64,000 bases of DNA, from NCBI GenBank assembly GCA_905221605.1, contig CAJNDS010002428.1, positions 124,001 to 188,000 on the forward strand. The letters run 5' to 3'. Under the pieces are notes generated by a model. It ran no database searches. It was not told where the DNA came from and saw only the letters and a program-made list of their open reading frames with translations. The stretch comes from Symbiodinium natans. Lineage: Eukaryota > Sar > Dinophyceae > Suessiales > Symbiodiniaceae. This document shows positions 39,783-53,747 of the stretch, piece after piece; the stretch's first letter is position 1, and each line of letters starts with the position of its first letter. The position numbers and the translations under genes are program-made.

Positions 39783-42700
39783 ACAAAAGGTGCAGGATAC
39801 ACTGGAGCTCCCTTGGCGGAGAACGACGTTTCATGCCACCAATGGCACCCCTGACGAGGGACTCTGGCAGTTTGGTGATGTCTAGTAAATACACAGGCTG
39901 CTTTTGGCAACAGGATCCTGTCGGTTGATGGAGGAAATCTTGCACCACCTACTGAATCACAAGTGACACGACACATGAGCATGACCCCGCACCCCTTTTT
40001 TCATATTGACGATGATGGACACCGAGGTGGTGCAAGATTTTTGTCATTGGAACCCACGGCACTTTCGAGGATCAACAGTCAATATTAAAAAGGGGGTGCG
40101 GGGTCTCTACTTTGCTTGGCCAGTTAAAGCGGTGCAAGATTTCCTCCATCAACAGTACCTTTCAACGTCGTCGCAGCAAGCAAGATGTATGATGAGTATA
40201 CAGTGCTAACTGCATATGGTACCTTTCCACAGTTAACACTCAGTTAACACTCAGTTAACGCTACAGTTAACACTACAGTTAACACTACCGAAATGCTGCA
40301 AAAACCAGCATTTTGCTGGATACACACATTTAAAAGAAGTAAATTAGTATTTTTACTGCCTTTAACACAAATTTGAGGAAAATGCTGGTTTTTGCAGCAT
40401 TTCGGTAGTGTTAACTGTAGTGTTAACTGTAGTGTTAACTGAGTGTTAACTGAGTGTTAACTGTACAAAAGGTGCAGGATACACTGGAGCTCCCTGGCGG
40501 AGAACGACGTTTCATGCCACCAATGGCACCCCTGACGAGGGACTCTGGCAGTTTGGTGATGTCTAGTAAATACACAGGCTGCTTTTGGCAACAGGATCCT
40601 GTCGGTTGATGGAGGAAATCTTGCACCACCTACTGAATCACAAGTGACACGACACATGAGCATGACCCCGCACCCCTTTTCTAATATTGACGATGATGGA
40701 CACCGAGGTGGTGCAAGATTTTTGTCATTGGAACCCACGGCACTTTCGAGGATCAACAGTCAATATTAAAAAGGGGGTGCGGGGTCTCTACTTTGCTTGG
40801 CCAGTTAAAGCGGTGCAAGATTTCCTCCATCAACAGTACCTTTCAACGTCGTCGCAGCAAGCAAGATGTATGATGAGTATACAGTGCTAACTGCATATGG
40901 TACCTTTCCACAGTTAACACTCAGTTAACACTCAGTTAACACTACAGTTAACACTACAGTTAACACTACAGTTAACACTACAGTACAGTTAACACTACCG
41001 AAATGCTGCAAAAACCAGCATTTTGCTGGATACACACATTTAAAAGAAGTAAATTAGTATTTTTACTGCCTTTAACACAAATTTGAGGAAAATGCTGGTT
41101 TTTGCAGCATTTCGGTAGTGTTAACTGTAGTGTTAACTGTAGTGTTAACTGAGTGTTAACTGAGTGTTAACTGTACAAAAGGTGCAGGATACACTGGAGC
41201 TCCCTTGGCGGAGAACGACGTTTCATGCCACCAATGGCACCCCTGACGAGGGACTCTGGCAGTTTGGTGATGTCTAGTAAATACACAGGCTGCTTTTGGC
41301 AACAGGATCCTGTCGGTTGATGGAGGAAATCTTGCACCACCTACTGAATCACAAGTGACACGACACATGAGCATGACCCCGCACCCCTTTTTTAATATTG
41401 ACGATGATGGACACCGAGGTGGTGCAAGATTTTTGTCATTGGAACCCACGGCACTTTCGAGGATCAACAGTCAATATTAAAAAGGGGGTGCGGGGTCTCT
41501 ACTTTGCTTGGCCAGTTAAAGCGGTGCAAGATTTCCTCCATCAACAGTACCTTTCAACGTCGTCGCAGCAAGCAAGATGTATGATGAGTATACAGTGCTA
41601 ACTGCATATGGTACCTTTCCACAGTTAACACTCAGTTAACACTCAGTTAACACTACAGTTAACACTACTACAGTTAACACTACCGAAATGCTGCAAAAAC
41701 CAGCATTTTGCTGGATACACACATTTAAAAGAAGTAAATTAGTATTTTTACTGCCTTTAACACAAATTTGAGGAAAATGCTGGTTTTTGCAGCATTTCGG
41801 TAGTGTTAACTGTAGTGTTAACTGTAGTGTTAACTGAGTGTTAACTGAGTGTTAACTGTACAAAAGGTGCAGGATACACTGGAGCTCCCTTGGCGGAGAA
41901 CGACGTTTCATGCCACCAATGGCACCCCTGACGAGGGACTCTGGCAGTTTGGTGATGTCTAGTAAATACACAGGCTGCTTTTGGCAACAGGATCCTGTCA
42001 GTACCTTTCAACGTCGTCGCAGCAAGCAAGATGTATGATGAGTATACAGTGCTAACTGCATATGGTACCTTTCCACAGTTAACACTCAGTTAACACTCAG
42101 TTAACACTACAGTTAACACTACAGTTAACACTACAGTTAACACTACCGAAATGCTGCAAAAACCAGCATTTTGCTGGATACACACATTTAAAAGAAGTAA
42201 ATTAGTATTTTTACTGCCTTTAACACAAATTTGAGGAAAATGCTGGTTTTTGCAGCATTTCGGTAGTGTTAACTGTAGTGTTAACTGTAGCGTTAACTGA
42301 GTGTTAACTGAGTGTTAACTGTACAAAAGGTGCAGGATACACTGGAGCTCCCTTGGCGGAGAACGACGTTTCATGCCACCAATGGCACCCCTGACGAGGG
42401 ACTCTGGCAGTTTGGTGATGTCTAGTAAATACACAGGCTGCTTTTGGCAAAAGGATCCTGTCGGTACCTTTCAACGTCGTCGCAGCAAGCAAGATGTATG
42501 ATGAGTATACAGTGCTAACTGCATATGGTACCTTTCCACAGTTAACACTCAGTTAACACTCAGTTAACACTACAGTTAACACTACAGTTAACACTACCGA
42601 AATGCTGCAAAAACCAGCATTTTGCTGGATACACACATTTAAAAGAAGTAAATTAGTATTTTTACTGCCTTTAACACAAATTTGAGGAAAAAGCTGGTTT

Positions 42701-45179
42701 TTGCAGCATTTCGGTAGTGTTAACTGTAGTGTTAACTGTAGCGTTAACTGAGTGTTAACTGAGTGTTAACTGTACAAAAGGTGCAGGATACACTGGAGCT
42801 CCCTTGGCGGAGAACGACGTTTCATGCCACCAATGGCACCCCTGACGAGGGACTCTGGCAGTTTGGTGATGTCTAGTAAATACACAGGCTGCTTTTGGCA
42901 ACAGGATCCTGTCGGTTGATGGAGGAAATCTTGCACCACCTACTGAATCACAAGTGACACGACACATGAGCATGACCCCGCACCCCTTTTTTAATATTGA
43001 CGATGATGGACACCGAGGTGGTGCAAGATTTTTGTCATTGGAACCCACGGCACTTTCGAGGATCAACAGTCAATATTAAAAAGGGGGTGCGGGGTCTCTA
43101 CTTTGCTTGGCCAGTTAAAGCGGTGCAAGATTTCCTCCATCAACAGTACCTTTCAACGTCGTCGCAGCAAGCAAGATGTATGATGAGTATACAGTGCTAA
43201 CTGCATATGGTACCTTTCCACAGTTAACACTCAGTTAACACTCAGTTAACACTACAGTTAACACTACAGTTAACACTACCGAAATGCTGCAAAAACCAGC
43301 ATTTTGCTGGATACACACATTTAAAAGAAGTAAATTAGTATTTTTACTGCCTTTAACACAAATTTGAGGAAAATGCTGGTTTTTGCAGCATTTCGGTAGT
43401 GTTAACTGTAGTGTTAACTGTAGTGTTAACTGAGTGTTAACTGAGTGTTAACTGTACAAAAGGTGCAGGATACACTGGAGCTCCCTGGCGGAGAACGACG
43501 TTTCATGCCACCAATGGCACCCCTGACGAGGGACTCTGGCAGTTTGGTGATGTCTAGTAAATACACAGGCTGCTTTTGGCAACAGGATCCTGTCAGTACC
43601 TTTCAACGTCGTCGCAGCAAGCAAGATGTATGATGAGTATACAGTGCTAACTGCATATGGTACCTTTCAGTTAACACTCAGTTAACACTCAGTTAACACT
43701 ACAGTTAACACTACAGTTAACACTACAGTTAACACTACCGAAATGCTGCAAAAACCAGCATTTTGCTGGATACACACATTTAAAAGAAGTAAATTAGTAT
43801 TTTTACTGCCTTTAACACAAATTTGAGGAAAATGCTGGTTTTTGCAGCATTTCGGTAGTGTTAACTGTAGTGTTAACTGTAGCGTTAACTGAGTGTTAAC
43901 TGAGTGTTAACTGTACAAAAGGTGCAGGATACACTGGAGCTCCCTTGGCGGAGAACGACGTTTCATGCCACCAATGGCACCCCTGACGAGGGACTCTGGC
44001 AGTTTGGTGATGTCTAGTAAATACACAGGCTGCTTTTGGCAACAGGATCCTGTCGGTACCTTTCAACGTCGTCGCAGCAAGCAAGATGTATGATGAGTAT
44101 ACAGTGCTAACTGCATATGGTACCTTTCCACAGTTAACACTCAGTTAACACTCAGTTAACACTACAGTTAACACTACAGTTAACACTACCGAAATGCTGC
44201 AAAAACCAGCATTTTGCTGGATACACACATTTAAAAGAAGTAAATTAGTATTTTTACTGCCTTTAACACAAATTTGAGGAAAATGCTGGTTTTTGCAGCA
44301 TTTCGGTAGTGTTAACTGTAGTGTTAACTGTAGTGTTAACTGAGTGTTAACTGAGTGTTAACTGTACAAAAGGTGCAGGATACACTGGAGCTCCCTTGGC
44401 GGAGAACGACGTTTCATGCCACCAATGGCACCCCTGACGAGGGACTCTGGCAGTTTGGTGATGTCTAGTAAATACACAGGCTGCTTTTGGCAACAGGATC
44501 CTGTCGGTTGATGGAGGAAATCTTGCACCACCTACTGAATCACAAGTGACACGACACATGAGCATGACCCCGCACCCCTTTTTTAATATTGACGATGATG
44601 GACACCGAGGTGGTGCAAGATTTTTGTCATTGGAACCCACGGCACTTTCGAGGATCAACAGTCAATATTAAAAAGGGGGTGCGGGGTCTCTACTTTGCTT
44701 GGCCAGTTAAAGCGGTGCAAGATTTCCTCCATCAACAGTACCTTTCAACGTCGTCGCAGCAAACAAGATGTATGATGAGTATACAGTGCTAACTGCATAT
44801 GGTACCTTTCCACAGTTAACACTCAGTTAACACTCAGTTAACACTACAGTTAACACTACAGTTAACACTACCGAAATGCTGCAAAAACCAGCATTTTGCT
44901 GGATACACACATTTAAAAGAAGTAAATTAGTATGTTTACTGCCTTTAACACAAATTTGAGGAAAATGCTGGTTTTTGCAGCATTTCGGTAGTGTTAACTG
45001 TAGTGTTAACTGTAGCGTTAACTGAGTGTTAACTGAGTGTTAACTGTACAAAAGGTGCAGGATACACTGGAGCTCCCTTGGCGGAGAACGACGTTTCATG
45101 CCACCAATGGCACCCCTGACGAGGGACTCTGGCAGTTTGGTGATGTCTAGTAAATACACATCTGCTTTTGGCAACAGGA

Positions 45180-45567
45180 ATCCTGTCGGTACCGTTTCAA
45201 CTCTCGCAGCAAGCAAGATGTATGATGAATAAGACAGTGCTACTGCCTATGTTAACCTTTCGCACAGTTAACACTCCTTTTAACACTCCAGTTAACCACT
45301 ACAGTTAACACTACATTTAACACTTACGTACGGTTAACACTACCGGGGGGGGGGGGGGGGAAAATTCTGCAAAAACCACATTTTGCTGGATACACACATT
45401 AAAAGAATAATGAGTATTTTACTGTCTTTAACACAAATTTGAGGAAAATGCTGGTTTTTTTTTTTTTTCGGTAGTGTTAACTGTAGTGTTAACTGTAGTG
45501 TTAACTGAGTGTTAACTGAGTGTTAACTGAGTGTTACCTGTACAAAAGGTGCAGGATACACTGGAGC
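45180..45567. other. Degraded end of the palindromic array
   Basis: The last unit carries many single-base errors, a G run (45346-45360) and a T run (45458-45468) not found in other units, and stops at the gap. Probably low-quality contig end. Confidence 0.7.
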
Positions 45568-45667
45568 NNNNNNNNNNNNNNNNNNNNNNNNNNNNNNNNN
45601 NNNNNNNNNNNNNNNNNNNNNNNNNNNNNNNNNNNNNNNNNNNNNNNNNNNNNNNNNNNNNNNNNNN
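45568..45667. other. Assembly gap (100 N)
   Basis: Exactly 100 N, a conventional scaffold gap of unknown true size. Confidence 0.99.
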
Positions 45668-48600
45668 GCAAAGAAGCTCGGCATCCTGGGCTTAGGTTTT
45701 AGGGCTTAGGGTTCAGGGTTTGGTGTTTAGGGTTTAGGGTTTAGGGTTTAGGGTTTAGGGTTTTAGGGTTTAGGGTTTAGGGGTGACTCCTTACATTGGG
45801 TTCTTGACAGCCCTAAGCCTCGGAAGGCATTTTCGCTTGGGAGAAGAAGCCCTTTTTCACTTGGCTTTACCATAATAAGGGACCCTAATATGGATCAGGA
45901 TCCCCTGAAACAAGAAGGGCCCCCTAAAATAAGGTACCCGCCCCCCCCCCCCCCCCCCCAATATCGTAAACCCCAACTTGTGCAATCAGCACAGCGCCCC
46001 TCTCGCGCAGCTTCTTTTGCTTCTAGCAGCCCTTTCCGGGGAACTGAGGGTTTGGGGGTTTGCGGTTATGGTGCAAGGGTGGCTTAAAACCCTAGTTATG
46101 AAACGTCTTTAGAACCCAATAAACTCCTCTAAAACACTATAAGTGAAACCCCGGTAAGGGTTGAGCTTACGGACCTTTGCTGGTCCTGCAGCGACCTAAC
46201 CCATCAAGTTGTCGGCCTGACAGGGTCTGATGTACCCTGAACCCTAAACCCTAAAACCTAAACCCCAAACCCTAACCCCTAAACCCAGTTAAGAAGGGGG
46301 CCTGATGGGACTTCAAGATTGTGGTTTGTGGGTTTAGGGTTCCAGGGGTTGGTTTTTGAGGGGTTAGGGGTTTAGCTAGGTAGAACTCTGGGATGTTCGA
46401 CATGTTCCGGGGTGTTATGTCGTTGAACCCCAGGATTTTTTCAGAGGGTTGTTAAGGACATGTTCCTAGGTTCCAATGTCGTTGAACCCCAGGATATTTT
46501 TCTCAGAGGGTTTTTAAGGCCAACCTAGTCAAGACTGTGCCGGCACGCGGCCTGGACATCAGCGTCATGGCGTCAGATGGAGGCGGGCCTGGGTTGAGGG
46601 TTTTGATGTGTTTGTAGCGTTTAGGGTTTAGGGTTTAGGGTGTAGGGTTTAGGGTTTTGATGTGTTTATAGGGTCTAGGGTTTAGGCCCGTAACCATCGG
46701 TTCGAGAGTCCGATGTTCGACCGCTTCCCAACATCCACTACAACCAGACTGGAGTTTCAGCTTTTGCGTGATACAGTTTTGCATTTCAATCTGAACGGTT
46801 CGGGGGTGCAACGCGTAAAGCCCCTTCCCCGAAAACGCCCAAGTTCTTCCACCCCGAACACCGTGAATTTACCCTGGTTTGGGGTTTAGGTGTTCGGGTT
46901 TGGGGTATAGGGCTTGGGGTCTAGGGGTTTAGGGTTTAGGGTTTGGGGTTTGGGTTTTAGGGTTTAGGGGCTTAGGTTTAGGGCTTCAGGGTTTTGGACA
47001 GGCGAAGCCCTTGAAGCCTCAAAACTCCCCAACCTACAGCCGCGCAGCACGCACCCGACTGGGGCAAGCAGCTACCCCTGCTTGGTAGGCCCGTGGTACC
47101 CTTTTCCCCCTTTTGTTGGTTCTATAGGTTCCATTATAAAGCAACCAACCCCCAAAAAGGCTACCCTTATAATACATATGGATACTGGGCTGCCCTGCCT
47201 GAGGCGCCCCGCGCCTGGCGATCATTGGCGCCTCCGACTTTGTTTTGGGAGGGAGGGTGTGTGGCTTACACCCTGAAAACCCTACAACCCGAAAACCCTA
47301 AAACCCTAAGACCCCCAAAACCTTTTAGAGGGTCTTCCGGCTTAGGCTCAAAGGGTGTAGGGGTTTAGGGTTCAGGGTGTAGGGGTTTAGGCGTTCGGGT
47401 CTAGGGTTATGGGACTCTGGGCACATTTTTGGAGTGCCACAATTTGCCTTTCCACAGACATGGATTCAGGGTTAGGTTTAGGGTTACAGGGAGATTCCCT
47501 CAACCTCAACACCCCTAAATACGCACACCTGAGCACAAGAATCGTCAACCCCGGAAAACCTACAAACACCAAAGCACACTCAAGCACCCCAAAACTCTGA
47601 GGCCCTAAAGGGCTTAAAGCCCTAAACCCTAAACCCTACAACCATGTAAGCCTAAAGCCCTAAACCCCTGAACCTTAAACCCAAATCTCAAACGCGCAAA
47701 ACACTAAACACGCCAAGCGTCCCCCGTCTAAAAACAACAAGCTCAACAAAAGACAACACCTAGACAGCCCTTCGGCAATATATATATATATATGTATATA
47801 TATATATGTATACATACATATATATATATATATAACACATCTGTATATGCGTGTTCACCCTAAACCCTAAACCCTAATTCCCACTAGCCAATGTCGAAAA
47901 GGTGCCGGGCCGATCGGCCTGGAACTCGGGTGCGCGGCGGTGCGTCGCGGCCTGGACGTGGCCGCCTGGGCGATTTTGGTAGATAGCATATATACATTCG
48001 TGTCGAAACAAATATATATATATATATATATATGAGAGAGGGACCTTTATGTACTATGTTGCTACCTCTTTTTCTATATGTATAGAGAACATATGGAAGA
48101 ATTAAATGATTTAAATTATTTAAATTAATTTTGAGCCCCGTGAATTTAAATAATTTAATTCGAGATTTAAATTATTTAAATTCGCGGTCCCTGAAACTAA
48201 TTTAACTAATTTAAATACCGAATTAAATTATTTAAATTCACGGGCCTCGAAACTAATTTAAATAATTCAAATCATTTAAATTATTTAAATTATATAAATT
48301 ATTTAAATTATCTAAATGGCCTGGGTTCGGAGAAACCCTCAATCTATTTGAATTATTTAGATTATTTAAATTATTTAAATTCACGGGCTCGGAAAAGAAT
48401 TTAAATAATTTAAATCGGGATTTGAATTATTTAAATTAGTTTCGAGGCCCGTGAATTTAAATAGTTTAATTCGGGATTTAAATTATTTAAATTAGTTTCG
48501 AGGCGCGTGAATTTAAATAATTTAAAGAATCTAAATAGATCCAGATTTTCTCCCAGCACAGACCATTTAACTAATTTAAATAATTTAAATAATTCAAATA

Positions 48601-51600
48601 ATTTAAATCGGGATTTGAATTATTTAAATTAGTTTTGAGGCCCGCGAATTTAAATAATTTAATTCGAGATTTAAATTATTTAAATTCGCGGGCCCGGAAA
48701 CTAATTTAACTAATTTAAATACAGAATTAAAATATTTAAATTCCCGGGCCTCGAAACTAATTTAAATAATTCAAATCAGGATTTAAATTATTTAAATTAT
48801 TTAAATTATTTAAACTATTTAAATTATTTAAATTATTTAAATGGTCTCGGTTCAGAGAAATCCTCGATCTATTTGAAATATTTAGATTATTTAAATTATG
48901 TAAATTCACGGGCTCGGAAAATAATTTAAATAATTTAAAAAGGGATTAGAATTATATAAATTAGTTCCGAGGCCCGTGAATTTAAATAATTTAATTCGGG
49001 ATTTAAATTATTTAAATTCGCGGGCCCGGAAACAAATTTAACTAATTTAAATACCGAATTAAATTATTTAAATTCACGGGCCTCGAAACTAATTTAAATA
49101 ATTCAAATCCGGATTTAAATTATTTAGATTATTTAAATTATTTAAATTAGTTAAATGGTCTGGGCTCGGAGAAAATCTGGATCTATTTAATTTCTTTAAA
49201 TTATTTAAATTCACTGGCTCGGAAAAGAATTTACATAATTTAAATCGGAATTTGAATTATTTAAATTAGTTTCGAGACCCGTGACTTTAAATAATTTAAT
49301 TCGGGATGTAAATTAAGTAAATTAGTTCCGAGGCGCGTGAATTTAAATAATTTAAAGAATTTAAATAGATCCAGATTTTCTCCGAGCCCGGACCATTTAA
49401 CTAATTTAAATAATTTCAATAATTTAAATCGGGATTTGAATTATTTAAATTAGTTTCGAGGCCCGTGAATTTAAATAATGTAATTCGGTATTTAAATTAG
49501 TTAAATTAGTTTCCGGGCCCGCGAATTTAAATAATTTTTTATTTAAATCCCGAACTAAATTATTTAAATTCACGGGCCTCGAAACTAATTTAAATAATTC
49601 AAATCCGGATTTAAACTATTTAAATTATTTAAATTATTTTTATTAGTTAAATGGTCTGGGCTCGGAGAAAATCTGGATCTATTTAAATTCTTTAAATTAT
49701 TTAAATTATCTAAAATCACGGGCTCGGAAAAGAATTCAAATAATTTTCAATCGGGATTTGAATTATTTAAGTTAGTTTCGAGACCCGTGAATTTAAATCA
49801 TTTAATTCGGGATTTAAATTAATTAAATGAGTTTCGAGGCGCGTGAATTTAAATAATTTAAAGAATTTAAATAGATCCAGATTTTCTCTGAGCCCGGACC
49901 ATTTAACTAATTGAAATAATTTACATAATTTAAATAATTTAAATCGGGATTTGAATTATTTAAATTAGTTTCGAGGCCCGTGAATTTAAATAATATAATT
50001 CGGGATTTAAATTATTTAAATTCGCGGGCCCGGAAACTAATTTAACTAATTTAAATACCGAATTAAATTATTTACATTCACGGGCCTCGAAACTAATTTA
50101 AGTAATTCAAATCCGGATCTAAATTATTTAAATTATTTAAATGATTTAAATTAGTTAAATGGACTGGGCTCGGAGAAAATCTGGTAAATTATTTAAATTC
50201 ACGGGCTCGGAAAAGAATTTAAATAATTTAAATCGGGATTTGAATCATTTAAATTAGTTTCGAGGCCCGTGAATTTAAATAATTTAATTCGGGATTTAAA
50301 TTAGTTAAATTCACGGGCCCGGGAACTAATTTAACTAATTTAAATACCGAATTAAATTATTTAAATTCACGGGCCTCGAAACTAATTTAAATAATTCAAA
50401 TCCCGATTTAAATTATTTAAAATATTTAAATTATTTAGATTAGTTAAATGGTCTGGGCTCGGAGAAAATCTGGATCTATTTAAATTCTTTAAATTATTTA
50501 ATTTATCTGAATTCACGGGCTCGGAAAAGAATTTAAATAATTTAAATCGGGATTTGAATTATTTAACTTAGTTTCGAGACCCGTGAATTTAAATAATTTA
50601 ATTCGGGATTTAAATTAATTAAATTAGTTTCGAGGCGCGTGAATTTAAATAATTTAAAGAATTTAACTAGATCCAGATTTTCTCCGAGCCCGGACCATTT
50701 AACTAATTTAAGTAATTTAAATAATTTGAATAATTTAAATCGGGATTTGAATTATTTAAATTAGTTTCGAGGCCGTGAATATAATTTAATTCGGGATTTA
50801 AATTATTTAAATTCGCGGGCCCGGAAACTAATTTAACTAATTTAAATGCCGAATTAAATTATTTAAATTCACGGGCCTCGAAACTAATTTAAATAATTCA
50901 AATCAGGATTTAAATTATTTAAATTATTTAAGTTATTTAAATTGTCTGGGTTCAGAGAAATCCTCGATCTATTTGAAATATTTAGATTATTTAAATTATT
51001 TAAATTCACGGGCTCGGAAAATAATTTCAATAATTTAAACCGGGATATGAATTATTTAAAAAAGTTTCGAGGCCCGTGAATTTAAATAATTTAATTCGGG
51101 ATTCAAATTATTTAAATTCGCGGGCCCGGAAACTAATTTAACTAATGTAAATACCGAATTAAATTATTTAAATTCACGGGCCTCGAAACTAATTTAAATA
51201 ATTCAAATCCGGATTTAAATTATTTAGATTATTTAAATTATTTAAATTAGTTAAATGGTCTGGGCTCGGAGAAAATCTGGATCTATTTAAATTCTTTAAA
51301 TTATTTAAATTATTTAAATTCACTGGCTCGGAAAAGAATTTAAATAATTTAAATCAGAATTTGAATTATTTAAATTAGTTTCGAGACCCGTGAATTTAAA
51401 TAGTTTAATTTAATTCGGGATTTAAATTACTTAAATTAGTTTCGAGGCGCGTGAATTTAAATAATTTAAAGACTTTAAATAGATCCAGATTTTCTCCGAG
51501 CCCAGACCATTTAACGAATTTAAATAATTTAAATAATTTAGATAATTTAAATAATTTAAATCCGGATTTGAATTATTTAAATTCGTTTCGAGGCCCGTGA

Positions 51601-53747
51601 ATTTAAATAATTTAACTCGGTATTTAAATTAGTTAAATTAGTTTCCGGGCCCGCGAATTTAAATCATTTAAATCCCGAATTAAATTATTTAAATTCACGG
51701 GCCTCGAAACTAATTTAAATAATTCAAATCCGGATTTAAATTTTTTAAATTATTTAATTTATTCAAATTATTTAAATTATTAAATTAGTTAAATGGTCTG
51801 GGCTCGGAGAAAATCTGGGATCTATTTAAATTCTTTAAATTATTTAAATTATTTAAATTCACTGGCTCGGAAAAGAATTTAAATAATTTAAATCGGAATT
51901 TGAATTATTTAAATTAGTTTCGAGACCCGTGAATTTAAATAGTTTAATTTAATTCGGGATTTAAATTACTTAAATTAGTTTCGAGGCGCGTGAATTTAAA
52001 TAATTTAAAGAATTTAAATTGATCCAGATTTTCTCCGAGCCCGGACCATTTAACTAATTTAAATAATTTAAATAATTTAAATAATTTAAATCGGGATTTC
52101 AATTATTTAAATTAGTTTCGAGGCCCGTGAATTTAAATAATTTAATTCGGTATTTAAATGAGTTAAATTAGTTTCCGGGCCCGCGAATTTAAATAATTTA
52201 AATCCCGAATTATATTATTTAAATTCACGGGCCTCGAAACTAATTTAAATAATTCAAATCCGGATTTAAATTTTTTAAATTATTTAAAATACTCAAATTA
52301 TTTAAATTATTTAAATTAGTTAAATGGTCTGGGCTCGGAGAAAATCTGGATCTATTTAAATTCTTTAAATTTTTTAAATTATCTAAATTCACGGGCTCGG
52401 AAAAGAATTTAAATAGTTTAAATCGGGATTTGAATTATTTAAATTAGTTTCGAGACCCGTGAATTTAAATAATTTAATTCGGGATTTAAATTAATTAAAT
52501 TAGTTTCGAGGCGCGTGAATTTAAATAATTTAAAGAATTTAAATAGATCCAGATTTTCTCTGAGCCCGGACCATTTAACTAATTGAAATAATTTACATAA
52601 TTTAAATAATTTAAATCGGGATTTGAATTATTTAAATTAGTTTCGAGGCCCGTGAATTTAAATAATTTAATTCGGGATTTAAAATATTTAAATTCGCGGG
52701 CCCGGAAACTAATTTAACTAATTTAAACCGAATTAAATTATTTAAATTCACGGGCCTCGAAACGAATTTAAATAATTCAAATCCGGATTTAAATTATTTA
52801 AATTATCTAAATTATTTAAATTATTTAAATTCGTTAAATGGTCTGGGCTCGGAGAAAATCTGGATCTATTTAAATTCTTTAAATTATTTAAATTATTTAA
52901 ATTCACGGGCTCGGAAAAGAATTTAAATATTCGTCTTTGGATTTGTCGTTGAAGCTTGAGCAACTAAACATCTCATGCTTGAGTCACCAATGCGTGTTTT
53001 TGAACTATACTCCTTAGCATCTGGCCTGATTTTTTTAGTGCGAGTTTTAAAAAGAAATAATATTGATATATACTATGCGCAAACACTGCAGGCGCGACGT
53101 CCGGCTCCGTACTGGCAGGTGGCCTGGAAAATAGTATGTATAAATCCTAACATATAAATTCCAAAGCAAAATCGTTAATTCATGATGCAGGCCACGCATT
53201 ATCAGCCCGCCACATCCTTAGCTTCTTGACGTCTTCAGCAAAGTTATATATAAAAAAAAAAAACTGCAGGTGAAGAGCATCAGCGATGAAGACCGCCAGT
53301 TGCTGAGGCAGTGGTTCGAGGACAGCAAAATTACACAAGAATACAACACTAAATAATACTTGTATTACGTTTCATTTTGCCATTCAGGAGAAGAAGGAAA
53401 ATCAAGAACGAGAAGAGGCCCGCAACTGTATATTTATAAAATATATAAAACCAAGCCAACTAAGGCGTATCGGAAAGACGGCCAGAAGTACGTCCGCACA
53501 GCCTCCGGAACGGCCACTGGCTTATTATTTTATGTTGCGTTTATAAACTTTATTCATGTCTGTTTAAGGTCTGGGCTGTCGAGAGCGACAGTGAGGAGAC
53601 GTCTGGCTTTACCATTTAAGTCAATGTACGTTTTTTTTTTTTATAATTTGTGTGTGTGAGGATGAAGTGGAGAAGCGCAATGGGCCCGTGCGGGCCCTGT
53701 TTGTGTCTAACACTAAGCGTAGTCTTGAAGATATTTCTATTTTCTAA
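45668..53747 (+). CDS. Second copy of the FAD/NAD-binding gene, 5' end lost in gap
   Basis: Exons correspond to copy 1: 47040-47084, 47204-47227 (micro-exon), 47902-47978 (GAGPIG exon), 53092-53133, 53270 onward, 53388 onward, 53661-53747 with TAA. The exons compared appear identical to copy 1. The satellite intron (47979-53091) differs in one block. Confidence 0.42.
47979..53091. repeat. AT-rich palindromic satellite, copy 2
   Basis: Same satellite as 26666-31795. The block 48265-49010 has a different arrangement of units from 26950-27720, including an inverted GGTCTGTGCTGGG marker absent from copy 1. Confidence 0.8.

Larger units (their letters stand above)
39231..45567. repeat. Array of nested palindromic units (long about 682, short about 454 bp)
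   Basis: Taking TGCTAACTGCATATGG as phase marker (39511, 40204, 40885, 41596, 42050, 42513, 43195, 43645, 44105, 44787, about 45236) the spacings are 693, 681, 711, 454, 463, 682, 450, 460, 682, 450. Long units contain a 230-bp inverted-repeat element; short units lack it. Each unit also contains a GTTAAC-rich palindrome. Small proteins of 62-103 residues read from it on either strand repeat with the array and are not genes. Confidence 0.92.

Noticed and set aside
39231-45567. CRISPR-like array, or a family of 62-103-residue proteins
   Set aside because: Units are hundreds of bases long, palindromic, with no unique spacers; the repeated frames run across inverted repeats on both strands with no coding bias.
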